DNA from: an uncultured Oscillospiraceae bacterium
GTDB lineage: Bacteria; Bacillota; Clostridia; Oscillospirales; Acutalibacteraceae
DNA: 64,000 bases
Assembly: GCA_902492455.1 (NCBI GenBank)
Contig: CABULH010000007.1
Span: 1-64,000, forward strand
Reading direction: 5' to 3'
This document shows positions 44,001 to 52,004 of the stretch, in pieces (the stretch's first letter is position 1; each line of letters opens with the position of its first letter). Position numbers and translations under genes: made by a program. Below the pieces are notes generated by a model. The model was not told the DNA's origin, ran no database searches, and worked only from the letters and a program-made list of their open reading frames with translations.

Positions 44001-45458
44001 GGGTTTGATGGCGATAAGGCGCCGGATATCGACCTGAACTTCGCCAGCGAATATCAGCTGCGGGCCCACAAATATACGGAATCCCTTTTCGGCAGCGACC
44101 ATGTGTTCAAAGCCGGTACCATTTCCACCGTGGCAGATAAAACGGCTTTCGGCTACGTGAAGAAGTACGCGGAGGAACGGGGCATTAACTACGGGAACGC
44201 GGAGCTGACTCGGCTCTCCATCGGCTGCACCGGCATCAAACGAACCACCGGTCAGCATCCTGGCGGCATGGTGGTGGTGCCAAATGATTATGAAGCGGAG
44301 GATTTCTGTCCGGTGCAGCATCCGGCGGACGATCCCAACTCGGATATCATCACCACCCACTTCGATTTCCATTCTATCCACGACACCATCCTGAAGCTGG
44401 ATAATCTGGGGCACGTGATTCCTACCATCTACAAATATTTGGAGGAGTACACTGGTATCAGCGTGATGGATGTCAATATGTCCGATCCGGAGGTATACAA
44501 GCTGTTCACCTCACCGGAGCCTTTGGGCCTGAAGCCGGAGGACATCGACTGCGATACCGGCACCCTCTCCATCCCTGAAATGGGCACCCCTTTTGTACGG
44601 CAGATGCTGCTGGATTGTAAACCCAAAACCTTTGCCGATCTGCTGCAGATTTCCGGCCTTTCCCACGGAACCGATGTGTGGCTAGGCAATGCACAGGAAT
44701 TGATCAAGGCCGGCACCTGTACCATTTCCAATGTCATCGGTACGCGGGACAGCATCATGACCTATCTGATGCACAAAGGCCTGGAACCGAAGATGGCCTT
44801 TAAAATCATGGAAATCGTGCGGAAAGGTAACGCCACCAGACTGCTCACCGAGGAGCATTTCACTGCCATGCGGGAACATGGTGTACCGCAGTGGTACATC
44901 GATTCCTGCATGAAGATCAAATACATGTTCCCCAAAGCCCACGCCGCCGCTTATATTATCGCCGCCCTGCGGGTTGCTTGGTACAAGGTGCATTATCCGG
45001 CGGAATACTATGCCGCTTATTTTACCGGCCGGGGAGAAGATTTTGAGGCGGAAACGGTACAGCAGGGGAAAATGGCCGTCAAGCAGAAGATGGAGGAAAT
45101 TAAGAGCCGGGGCAAGGAGGCTTCAGCCAAAGAACTTTCTCTGGTAGATACCTTACAGGTGGTTTACGAAGCTATGCAGCGCGGGGTAGAATTTCTTCCT
45201 GTCCATCTGTATAAATCCCACACCTATAAATTCCTCATGGAAGAGGGGAAAATTCGCCTGCCTTTCAGCTCAGTGAAAGGCTTGGGCGGCGCCGCTGCGC
45301 AGGGAATAGTGGATGCCCGGGAGGAAGGGGAATTCATCTCCTGCGACGATCTGCAGAATCGCAGCGGCATTACCAAGGCGGTGGTGGAATCCCTGCGGCA
45401 GCTGGGGGTACTGGAGGCTTTGCCCAGTACCAGTCAAATGAACCTTTTTGAAATGTAA
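41067..45458 (+). CDS. polC: DNA polymerase III alpha subunit, Gram-positive type PolC
   Basis: The replicative polymerase, about 1463 residues. Domains in order: an N-terminal region with an Ala/Pro-rich linker, an OB fold (TVWGEVFGYETRAF), a PHP domain (ELHLHSKMSSMDGISN) interrupted by a DEDDh proofreading exonuclease (FDTETTGL ... HNAPFDASF ... HRACDDA), then the polymerase core with zinc-binding CKKCKYSEFF ... CPVCGEPL and metal aspartates in DKAPDIDLNFASEYQ. The C-terminal part ends in a helix-hairpin-helix. The start at 41067 leaves AAAGGA about 12 bases away; the ATG at 41055 abuts it. No terminator is obvious before the his promoter. Confidence 0.97.
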   Translation: MSNPTFEQVFGSLLRDKGTLESLASAQVGGIELDKADSWLTVRLQFDHFVEFGAVAAAEKAVAAALSLRTAEFLPVYPADSLTEACFPTVVEFLRRRSAAVNGTFNDAEYRLEGDHLTIVLHHGGSNVLKATKTDSLLEQLLREMFGRRITLTLDGETEIDTKSDAYQAMVKEGEAQAAKAAAEAVAHAAAAAPPPMPGASAQAAPKPKAPVNADKPPEDGLPVYLDTARPLFGGPIRERPTPLRSLEPDGSTVTVWGEVFGYETRAFRDGVKVRHTFHITDRTNSITVTIWVDQNRARDKDKKEALAEFKDGMCVLISGIYEYDDFAKNNILTPKAMSIVAKYVKKDLAKEKRVELHLHSKMSSMDGISNAEDMILRAASWGHQAIAITDHGVVQAFPEAMNAAAKAKKKGLNIKILYGVEAYYINDSIPVVDGQADEELDGEFIVFDTETTGLSAQNDRLTEIGAVRMKNGEILEEFDTFVNPERPIPPKITELTGINDDMVRDAPKEKEALEAFYAFCGDCRVLVAHNAPFDASFIRAAAGRSGLDYPYSTVDTVAICRALYPGLKNHKLDTVANHLKLDPFNHHRACDDARVLAQIFQHLIKDMKETRNIESVGGINTLLSGVDTRKVRPYHLIILAKNLTGLKNLYKLVSWSHLHNYYKRPRITKTKLQEYREGLIIGSACEQGELFKAVLEGKPFGTLLDIAKFYDFLEIQPLGNNRFMLREGIARDEEQLKDFNRTIVRLGEKLNIPVCATCDVHFMDPEDEVYRRILMAGQGFSDADQQAPLYLRTTEEMLKEFDYLGKEKAYEVVVTNTNRIADLVDNFRPIPEGTFPPHIDGADQQLEEITWGRAKEIYGDPVPELVAKRLDRELTSIIKHGFAVLYMIAQKLVKNSVDNGYLVGSRGSVGSSFVANMAGISEVNPLAPHYVCKKCKYSEFFTDGSVGSGFDLPDKNCPVCGEPLMRDGHEIPFETFLGFDGDKAPDIDLNFASEYQLRAHKYTESLFGSDHVFKAGTISTVADKTAFGYVKKYAEERGINYGNAELTRLSIGCTGIKRTTGQHPGGMVVVPNDYEAEDFCPVQHPADDPNSDIITTHFDFHSIHDTILKLDNLGHVIPTIYKYLEEYTGISVMDVNMSDPEVYKLFTSPEPLGLKPEDIDCDTGTLSIPEMGTPFVRQMLLDCKPKTFADLLQISGLSHGTDVWLGNAQELIKAGTCTISNVIGTRDSIMTYLMHKGLEPKMAFKIMEIVRKGNATRLLTEEHFTAMREHGVPQWYIDSCMKIKYMFPKAHAAAYIIAALRVAWYKVHYPAEYYAAYFTGRGEDFEAETVQQGKMAVKQKMEEIKSRGKEASAKELSLVDTLQVVYEAMQRGVEFLPVHLYKSHTYKFLMEEGKIRLPFSSVKGLGGAAAQGIVDAREEGEFISCDDLQNRSGITKAVVESLRQLGVLEALPSTSQMNLFEM

Positions 45459-45470
45459 CAAAACAGCACA

Positions 45471-45500
45471 TTGACATCCATGATATCAATGTGCTACTAT
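45471..45500 (+). promoter_or_regulatory. promoter of the histidine operon
   Basis: TTGACA (45471-45476), 18-base spacer, TACTAT (45495-45500). The -10 element lies inside a long palindrome, so a bound repressor would block it. GCACATTGA (45466-45474) and TCAATGTGC (45486-45494) also form an inverted repeat that spans the -35. Confidence 0.65.
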
Positions 45501-45510
45501 AGTAGCACAT
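45489..45510. promoter_or_regulatory. 22-base perfect palindromic operator before hisZ
   Basis: ATGTGCTACTA is followed directly by its exact reverse complement. It covers the -10 region of the his promoter and is the kind of site expected for a dimeric repressor. TrpR-like YerC/HisR proteins are predicted histidine regulators in Firmicutes, and a yerC gene is present at 59598. A related TAGCACATTAGCACG continues just after it. Confidence 0.65.
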
Positions 45511-45550
45511 TAGCACGATAAAGTGAACATCTGGAGAAAGTTGGCACTGT

Positions 45551-46762
45551 ATGAAAAAAAATATCAAAATCACCCCGGAGGGTACCCGTGATTTATTGTT
45601 TGAGGAATGTCTGGCACGACGTGAAGCAGAAGGAAAACTGTCCGACCTCTTTGTCTGTCGGGGATACTCCGAGGTAATGACACCGGGAATCGAATTCTAT
45701 GATGTCTTTGACGCCATGCCCATGGCGGTCCCTTCCGACGGCATGTATAAGCTCACCGATGACAAGGGGAGACTGCTGGTGATGCGGCCGGACAACACCA
45801 TGCCGATCGCCCGGCTTACCGCCACCCGGCTGCAGAATGCCGCCTTGCCGGTGCGGCTCTATTACGCGCAGGATGTATATCATCTCAACCATGGACTGAC
45901 TGGCCGGAATGATCAGCAGTTTCAGGCCGGAGTGGAGTTGATCGGTGCCGCTGGCAAACGGGCAGATTTAGAGGTACTGTCTCTGGCTGCAGAAGCTGTT
46001 CGTCTCTTCGCGGATGGGGAAGAAACCTCTTTTCGCATAGAGATTGGACATATCGGTTTTTTCAACGCCTTGATTGCCGCTCTGAATGTGGAGCAGGAGA
46101 TTCAGGACGATATTCGGGAATTAATTGAAAGCAAAAACTATGCGGCGTTGTCTGACAAGCTGGATACCTTGCCGGCGGATGAGACGGTGGACGCTATCCG
46201 CCGACTTCCCAGGCTATTCGGCGGGGAAGAAGTTCTGGAGAAAGCCAGAAAACTCAGCCGGAATGCAGAGGCCCGCCAGGCACTGGATTATCTCAGCGGC
46301 CTTTACAAAACGCTGTGTCATCTAGGGCTGCGGGATCAAGTGATGATTGATCTGGGAATGGTCCATCGTAATGAATATTACACTGGGGTGATCTTCCGCG
46401 GTTATGTGGAAGGCAGCGGGGATGCGGTGGTCTCCGGCGGCCGTTACGACACTCTGTTGCAGCAGTTCGGCTCGCCGCTGCCGGCTACGGGGTTTGGTGT
46501 AAATGTAGATGCCTTGACAAAGGTGATGCTGGATAAGAGCGAGGTGGATCCGCCTATGCTCCCGGAAGCCTTGGTTTTCGCCTTGCCGGACCAGGAGGCC
46601 GCCGCCTTGAAAAGGGTGAACGATCTCATAGGTGAGGGGATGCTGTGCGAATTCAGCATTTTCGATACCCTGGAGGAAACGCTGGAATACGCCCGTCAGC
46701 GGCAGATTCCGCAGGTGTTCGCTGTGAAAGCGGAAAGCGATACCGAAGTTTACGAAATCTAA
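45551..46762 (+). CDS. hisZ: ATP phosphoribosyltransferase regulatory subunit
   Basis: A 403-residue paralogue of histidyl-tRNA synthetase that activates the short form of HisG. The class II fold motifs are visible: TPEGTRDLLFEE at the N-terminus, motif 2 around RLYYAQDVY, and GRYDTLLQQFG in the motif 3 region. It lacks the complete anticodon-binding domain of a true HisRS. It is first in the his operon, 14-25 bases before hisG. Confidence 0.92.
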   Translation: MKKNIKITPEGTRDLLFEECLARREAEGKLSDLFVCRGYSEVMTPGIEFYDVFDAMPMAVPSDGMYKLTDDKGRLLVMRPDNTMPIARLTATRLQNAALPVRLYYAQDVYHLNHGLTGRNDQQFQAGVELIGAAGKRADLEVLSLAAEAVRLFADGEETSFRIEIGHIGFFNALIAALNVEQEIQDDIRELIESKNYAALSDKLDTLPADETVDAIRRLPRLFGGEEVLEKARKLSRNAEARQALDYLSGLYKTLCHLGLRDQVMIDLGMVHRNEYYTGVIFRGYVEGSGDAVVSGGRYDTLLQQFGSPLPATGFGVNVDALTKVMLDKSEVDPPMLPEALVFALPDQEAAALKRVNDLIGEGMLCEFSIFDTLEETLEYARQRQIPQVFAVKAESDTEVYEI

Positions 46763-46787
46763 CAAAGAATCCGGAATGGAGATAGGT

Positions 46788-47438
46788 ATGAAACCGATAC
46801 GCATTGCCCTCACCAAAGGGCGTTTGGAAAAGGATACCGTAGCGCTGTTCGACTGCATGGGGATGGATACCGCTGCGGTGAAGGACAAAGGCCGCCGGCT
46901 GATTCTTCCGGTGGATGATAACCTGGAGGTGGTGCTAGCCAAGGCGGCAGATGTCATCACCTACGTGGAGCACGGTGTTTGCGATTTAGGAGTGGTGGGG
47001 AAGGATACCATCGCGGAATACGGCGGCAGCTTTTACGAGGTGCTGGACTTAGGCTACGGCCGTTGCCGCTTTGCCTTGGCGGCGCCGAAAGATAAGGATT
47101 TCTTCGCCGGATACCATGGCAAAACCATCGCTTCCAAATATCCAAACGTGGCCCGGAGCTATTTTGAACGCAAGGGCATGGATGTGCGGATCATCAAAAT
47201 TGAAGGTTCCGTTGAACTGGCGCCCCTGCTGGGTCTCTCCGACGGTATTGTGGATATTGTGGAAACCGGCTCCACCTTGAAGGAGAACGGCCTGCAGGTG
47301 GTGGAGGATATTCTTCCGGTATCCGCCCGGCTGATCGTCAATATGGCCTGCATGAAGCTGCGTAAGGCGGAAATCGAGGACCTGGCCAGCCGGATGGAAA
47401 CTGCACTGAAAGAGAAGGTAAGGAGGGCCCGGATATGA
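46788..47438 (+). CDS. hisG: ATP phosphoribosyltransferase catalytic subunit, short form
   Basis: A 216-residue enzyme for the first step of histidine synthesis. It begins MKPIRIALTKGRLEKD and has the VEHGVCDLGVVGKDTI and GIVDIVETGSTLKENGL segments; the PRPP loop is in the latter. The C-terminal regulatory domain of long HisG is absent, matching the presence of hisZ. The start at 46788 follows GGAGATAGGT. Its last four bases overlap hisD. Confidence 0.95.
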   Translation: MKPIRIALTKGRLEKDTVALFDCMGMDTAAVKDKGRRLILPVDDNLEVVLAKAADVITYVEHGVCDLGVVGKDTIAEYGGSFYEVLDLGYGRCRFALAAPKDKDFFAGYHGKTIASKYPNVARSYFERKGMDVRIIKIEGSVELAPLLGLSDGIVDIVETGSTLKENGLQVVEDILPVSARLIVNMACMKLRKAEIEDLASRMETALKEKVRRARI

Positions 47439-48718
47439 TGACTTTGGTAAAAGCCGACGGCAAAACGGAATATGAACTGTTGGAGCGTCTGGCGGCCCGC
47501 AATGGCGAAACCGACCGGAAGGTGACGGCGGCTGTAAGCGATATTCTCGCTGCTGTCCGAGAACGCGGCGATGAAGCGGTGGTGGAATATACCCGCCGCT
47601 TTGATGGTGTGGACGGCCCGCTGACCTGTGTGGAACGGGAGAGGTTAGGAGAGTTGGCAGCCGCTTGTGAACCTCGATTGATGGAGGCGCTGCGTCGTGC
47701 CGCAGCCAATATTGAGGATTTCCACCGCCGCCAGGTGCAGCAGAGCTGGCTCACCGCCCGGGAGGACGGTACCATCCTGGGACAGCGGATCCGCGGGCTG
47801 GAACGGGTGGGGCTGTACGTCCCTGGCGGCACGGCGGCTTATCCATCTTCAGTACTGATGAATGCCATCCCTGCCCGGATCGCCGGGGTAAAAGAGCTGA
47901 TTATGGTGACCCCACCACCTAAGAACGGCGGCTTTAACGCGGCGGTGATGGCGGCAGCTTACATCGCCGGGGTGGATCGGGTCTATCTGTGCGGCGGCGC
48001 CCAAGCGGTGGCCGCGTTGGCTTACGGCACCGCTACCATTCCCAAGGTGGATAAGATCGTGGGGCCGGGGAATATCTATGTGGCCACGGCCAAGCGGCTG
48101 CTTTTCGGACAGGTGGATATTGATATGATCGCCGGGCCAAGCGAAATTCTGGTGCTGGCGGATAAAACAGCGGATCCTGCCTATTTGGCGGCGGACCTGA
48201 TGTCCCAAGCGGAGCACGATGTGCTGGCTTCCGCCATCCTGTTGACCGATTCGGAGGAAATTGCCCAGGAGACCCTGGCGCAAATCGAAAAGCAGATCAC
48301 CGCCCTTTCACGGGAAAAGATCATCCGCCGTTCCTTGGAGGATTACGGCGTTGTCATTGTCTGCCGGGATATGGAGGAGGCGGTGGCTTTTGCCAATCGT
48401 CTGGCGCCGGAACACCTGGAAGTGATGTGCGATCAGCCTATGGAGTATATAGGGCGGCTGGACAATGCAGGTTCGGTATTTCTCGGGAAATATTCCCCCG
48501 AACCGCTGGGGGATTATTTCGCCGGTCCTAATCATGTGCTGCCCACCAGCGGCACCGCCCGCTTTTTCTCCCCTCTGTCGGTGGATAGCTTTGTCAAAAA
48601 ATCCAGCTTTATTTCTTATAATCAGAAAGCTCTGGAAGCGGCCCGAGAGGATATTATAGCCATCGCCATGGCGGAGGGGCTGGACGCTCACGCCAACTCC
48701 ATCACGGTACGCGCCTGA
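47435..48718 (+). CDS. hisD: histidinol dehydrogenase
   Basis: A 427-residue zinc enzyme for the last two oxidation steps of histidine synthesis. The features are GLYVPGGTAAYPSSVLMN, the NAD/zinc region IVGPGNIYVATAKRL, the active-site SQAEHD, and APEHLEVMCD. Length is normal. It overlaps hisG by four bases (ATGA) and is followed by hisC after 24 bases. Confidence 0.96.
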   Translation: MMTLVKADGKTEYELLERLAARNGETDRKVTAAVSDILAAVRERGDEAVVEYTRRFDGVDGPLTCVERERLGELAAACEPRLMEALRRAAANIEDFHRRQVQQSWLTAREDGTILGQRIRGLERVGLYVPGGTAAYPSSVLMNAIPARIAGVKELIMVTPPPKNGGFNAAVMAAAYIAGVDRVYLCGGAQAVAALAYGTATIPKVDKIVGPGNIYVATAKRLLFGQVDIDMIAGPSEILVLADKTADPAYLAADLMSQAEHDVLASAILLTDSEEIAQETLAQIEKQITALSREKIIRRSLEDYGVVIVCRDMEEAVAFANRLAPEHLEVMCDQPMEYIGRLDNAGSVFLGKYSPEPLGDYFAGPNHVLPTSGTARFFSPLSVDSFVKKSSFISYNQKALEAAREDIIAIAMAEGLDAHANSITVRA

Positions 48719-48742
48719 CGCAAGGAAAGGACGGCTCAGAAG

Positions 48743-49798
48743 ATGTATACGCTCGCTCCAAAGGCCGGTTCTCTCAACCCTTATGACTACAGTCAGGGCG
48801 TTTACCGGGTACATATGGACGCCAATGAATCCTTCCTTCTGCCCACTGAAGCGGACCGGCTGAAAATGGCCCAGGCCGCGGCAGATGTGGCCCTCAACCG
48901 TTATCCCGATCCCTTGGCCCGGGAGTTATGCACGGCGTTTGGCGCGCTTTACTGTGTAAATCCGGATCTGGTGACCGCGGGCAACGGTTCGGACGAGTTG
49001 ATCTCCGTAATTCTCTCCACTTTTTTGCAGAAGGGGGAAAAGGTTCTCACTTTATCCCCGGATTTTTCTATGTACCGCTTTTATACTGCCATTACCGAGA
49101 ACCCCTGCATCATCCTAGACAAGGGGGCGGACCTGCGGATTGATCCGGATAGGGTGATCCGGGCGATTAATGAGGAGAACATCCGCCTACTGATCTTCTC
49201 CAATCCCTGCAACCCCACATCCCTGGGACTGAGGCGGGAGGACGTGCGGCGGATCATTGCGGAAACCGAGGCTCTGATCGTGCTGGATGAGGCGTATATG
49301 GATTTCTGGGATCAATCTCTGTTGGATGAGATAGAGAAATACGACAACCTCATCATCCTGCGTACCGGCTCCAAAGCTTTGGGACTGGCGGCGCTGCGGG
49401 TGGGATTCGCCGTCGCCAACCGGCGGCTGACCGGAATATTACGGGCGGCCAAATCCCCCTATAATGTCAACGCTGTGACCCAAGCCATGGCGACAGTGGC
49501 TCTTTCCAATCCGATTTACCATGACGTTTATCTGGGGTTGCTGCTAACTTCCCGGGATATGCTGGTGAAAGGGCTGAAACAGCTGGAGGCGGAGGGACTA
49601 GTGGAAAAGGTCTACGACAGTGTCACCAACTTCGCCTACATCCGCGTGCCGGGAACCAAGGATATTTATGACGATCTGGCGGATCGGGGCATCCTGATCC
49701 GGCGGTTTGGAGACGAGTTCCTGCGGATCACGGCGGGAACGGAAAGTGAAAATCAGGAATTGCTGGCGACGCTGGAGTGTATTCTGCGTCGGCGCTGA
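48743..49798 (+). CDS. hisC: histidinol-phosphate aminotransferase
   Basis: A 351-residue PLP aminotransferase. The PLP lysine is in RTGSKALGLAALRVGF near residue 210, the substrate region is DANESFLLP at the N-terminus, and SNPCNPTS and DEAYMDF are the PLP-ring motifs. In this operon it supplies L-histidinol phosphate; the following phosphatase is not encoded in the operon. Confidence 0.94.
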   Translation: MYTLAPKAGSLNPYDYSQGVYRVHMDANESFLLPTEADRLKMAQAAADVALNRYPDPLARELCTAFGALYCVNPDLVTAGNGSDELISVILSTFLQKGEKVLTLSPDFSMYRFYTAITENPCIILDKGADLRIDPDRVIRAINEENIRLLIFSNPCNPTSLGLRREDVRRIIAETEALIVLDEAYMDFWDQSLLDEIEKYDNLIILRTGSKALGLAALRVGFAVANRRLTGILRAAKSPYNVNAVTQAMATVALSNPIYHDVYLGLLLTSRDMLVKGLKQLEAEGLVEKVYDSVTNFAYIRVPGTKDIYDDLADRGILIRRFGDEFLRITAGTESENQELLATLECILRRR

Positions 49799-49810
49799 AA
49801 GGGGCGGAAA

Positions 49811-50392
49811 ATGAGGATGAGAACGGGTACCTGCAAGCGTGAAACCAAAGAAACCTGCATTGAAGCCGTCATCTGTCTGGAGGGCGGCCCTGTCTCGGTG
49901 GAGACGGGCATCGGTTTCTTCGATCATATGCTGGAGGCCTTCGCGGTCCACGGTGGGTTTGGGGTGACCCTGAAAGCAAAGGGCGATCTGCATGTGGATG
50001 GGCATCACACGGTGGAGGACACCGGCATCGTGCTGGGCAAAGCCCTGGCCGATGCGCTGGGAGATAAAGGCGGTATCGCCCGGTTCGGCAGCTTTTATGT
50101 GCCCATGGACGAGGCGTTGGCTTTTGCGGCGGTGGATGTCAGCGGCCGTCCGTATCTGGTGATGGACGCTTCCTTCCGGGAGGAGCGGATCGGCGATTAC
50201 GACAGCTGTCTGACCCGGGAGTTTTTCCGGGCGCTGGCTTTTCATGCGGGGCTTACCCTGCATATGCGGGCACTGTACGGGGAAAACGCCCACCATGTTG
50301 CCGAGGCGCTGTTCAAAGCGGCCGCTCATGCCCTGCGGCTGGCGGTTGCGCCTCAGGACGGGGTGCTGTCCACCAAAGGTAGCCTGGATTAA
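49811..50392 (+). CDS. hisB: imidazoleglycerol-phosphate dehydratase
   Basis: A 193-residue monofunctional dehydratase (no phosphatase domain). The metal ligands are in GFFDHMLEA, DGHHTVEDTGI and ENAHHVAEALFK. It follows hisC by 12 bases. The 39-base gap to the next gene is where hisH usually lies in Clostridia; no remnant of hisH is visible. Confidence 0.96.
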   Translation: MRMRTGTCKRETKETCIEAVICLEGGPVSVETGIGFFDHMLEAFAVHGGFGVTLKAKGDLHVDGHHTVEDTGIVLGKALADALGDKGGIARFGSFYVPMDEALAFAAVDVSGRPYLVMDASFREERIGDYDSCLTREFFRALAFHAGLTLHMRALYGENAHHVAEALFKAAAHALRLAVAPQDGVLSTKGSLD

Positions 50393-50431
50393 ACCGATAC
50401 GGCTTCGGCCCGGAAAGGATACGAATTCTTT

Positions 50432-51490
50432 ATGATCATATTTCCTGCCATCGATATTCAAAACGGCGAATGCGTCCGATTGGTAAAGGGAGATTTCTCC
50501 ACTGTCCACAAGGTGGCGGCGGACCCGGTGGAAACCGCCCGCTCCTTTGCAACCGCCGGCGCAACCTGGATTCACATGGTGGACCTGGACGGCGCCAGGA
50601 CTGGAAAAAGGGTCAATGCTCCTCTATTTTCTCAGGTGGCGGAGAAAAGCGGACTGAAGATAGAGGTGGGAGGCGGTATCCGGGACCAGGCCGCCCTGGA
50701 GGAATATTTTGAAAAGGGCATCGCCCGCTGCATCCTGGGCTCCGCCGCCTTAAAGGACCCGGCTTTTGTGAAGGAGGCGGTGAAGGCCTACGGTGACCGT
50801 ATCGCTGTGGGCATTGATGCCAAAGAGGGGATGGTGGCCGCCGAGGGGTGGCTGGATGTATCCAATGTATCCTATCTGGAGCTGGCCCGGCGAATGGAGG
50901 AGATGGGTGTGCGCACTCTGATTTTCACTGACATCTCTCGGGACGGCACTCTAGCCGGTCCCAATCTGGAGCAGCTGGCGGAGCTGAACGAGACGGTTTC
51001 CTGCAATATTGTGGCGTCCGGCGGGATTCGGGAGGAGAAGGACATAGAGGACCTAAAAGGGATGGGACTTTACGGCGCTATCTGCGGCAAATCCCTCTAT
51101 AGCGGTACCCTAGATTTGGGCCGGGCTTTGAAGCTTGCTGCTTCTCCGGCCGATGAATTGGATTTGGATCGATTTTTTTGCAAATCGCCCCTGATCCCTG
51201 CTGTAGTGCAGGAGGCGTCCACCGGCCAGGTGCTGATGCTGGCGTATATGAACCGCATGTCCTTGCAGAGAACCGTGGAAACCGGCACTACCTGGTTCTG
51301 GAGCCGTTCCCGGCGGGAATATTGGAACAAGGGAGCTACCAGCGGCCATGTCCAGCGAGTGGTATCCATCGACGGGGACTGTGATGATGATACTCTGCTG
51401 ATCCGGGTGGAGCAGACGGGCGCCGCCTGCCATACGGGCGCTCATTCCTGTTTTTTCAACCGTTTGATGGATTGCACGAAAACAAACTGA
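50432..51490 (+). CDS. hisA-hisI: HisA-HisI fusion: ProFAR isomerase plus phosphoribosyl-AMP cyclohydrolase
   Basis: A 352-residue fusion. Residues 1 to about 236 are HisA: IIFPAIDIQNGECVRL with the first catalytic aspartate, HMVDLDGA, GIDAKEGMVAAEGW, and FTDISRDGTLAGPN with the second. Residues about 240-352 are HisI: FWSRSRREYWNKGATSG, then DGDCDDDTLL and ACHTGAHSCFF, which hold the magnesium and zinc ligands. The junction (about 51135-51170) is a short acidic link with no trace of HisF. HisI acts before HisA in the pathway. Normally hisF lies between these genes, so loss of hisF may have created the fusion. The start follows GGAAAGGA at a long spacing. Confidence 0.92.
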   Translation: MIIFPAIDIQNGECVRLVKGDFSTVHKVAADPVETARSFATAGATWIHMVDLDGARTGKRVNAPLFSQVAEKSGLKIEVGGGIRDQAALEEYFEKGIARCILGSAALKDPAFVKEAVKAYGDRIAVGIDAKEGMVAAEGWLDVSNVSYLELARRMEEMGVRTLIFTDISRDGTLAGPNLEQLAELNETVSCNIVASGGIREEKDIEDLKGMGLYGAICGKSLYSGTLDLGRALKLAASPADELDLDRFFCKSPLIPAVVQEASTGQVLMLAYMNRMSLQRTVETGTTWFWSRSRREYWNKGATSGHVQRVVSIDGDCDDDTLLIRVEQTGAACHTGAHSCFFNRLMDCTKTN

Positions 51491-51509
51491 CGGCAAAGGA
51501 GATATATTC

Positions 51510-51836
51510 ATGGGCGATTGTATTCAGGAGGTCTATGAAACTATATTGGAGCGCCGGGACCATCCGGCGGAAAATTCCTACACTCGCTATCTTTTTGATC
51601 AGGGGATCGACAAGATTCTGAAAAAAGTGGGGGAGGAATGCGCGGAAACCATCATCGCCGCCAAGAACGGCGATAACGCTGAAACTGTGGGGGAAATCTG
51701 CGATCTGACCTACCACATGCTGGTGCTGATGGCCCTGCAGGGGATCACCCCGGCTGATCTGCAGGCGATACTGGAGCAGCGGCACGGCAAGGCGGGAAAT
51801 CTCAAACAGTTCAAGACGGTCGATAAAAACAGCTGA
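51510..51836 (+). CDS. hisE: phosphoribosyl-ATP diphosphatase
   Basis: A 108-residue all-helical pyrophosphohydrolase of the MazG-like fold. The metal motif reads KVGEECAETIIAAKNGD, with EICDLTYHMLVLM as the second helix. It is separate from HisI here, although the two are fused in many bacteria. It ends the operon; a terminator follows about 140 bases later. Confidence 0.94.
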   Translation: MGDCIQEVYETILERRDHPAENSYTRYLFDQGIDKILKKVGEECAETIIAAKNGDNAETVGEICDLTYHMLVLMALQGITPADLQAILEQRHGKAGNLKQFKTVDKNS

Positions 51837-51906
51837 TGATAGCAGACACTTGTTGCGCAATGCTGCTTGGCCCATGGGGAATTGGGACATACACCGCCTG
51901 TTTTTG

Positions 51907-51940
51907 AAAAAGGCTTCCGCCGGAATTCCGGCGGAAGCCT
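51907..51940 (-). terminator. palindromic terminator for the UbiB-like gene
   Basis: A 30-base perfect palindrome (left half AGGCTTCCGCCGGAA). On the minus strand it is followed by TTTTC and more, so it terminates the minus-strand gene that ends at 52005. On the plus strand it lacks a T run. Confidence 0.7.
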
Positions 51941-51974
51941 GAGACAGAAATATATCTGTGATTGAAACAGCGCT

Positions 51975-52001
51975 GAGAGCAGACAATCTGTCTGCTCTCT
52001 T
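51975..52001 (+). terminator. intrinsic terminator of the histidine operon
   Basis: GAGAGCAGACA pairs with TGTCTGCTCTC around a three-base loop and is followed by TTTTCTT. It abuts the end of the convergent UbiB-like gene. Confidence 0.8.
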
Positions 52002-52004
52002 TTC

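Noticed and set aside
45459..45550. Histidine T-box before hisZ
   Set aside because: The space between promoter and start codon is about 45 bases and has no T-box sequence or terminator.
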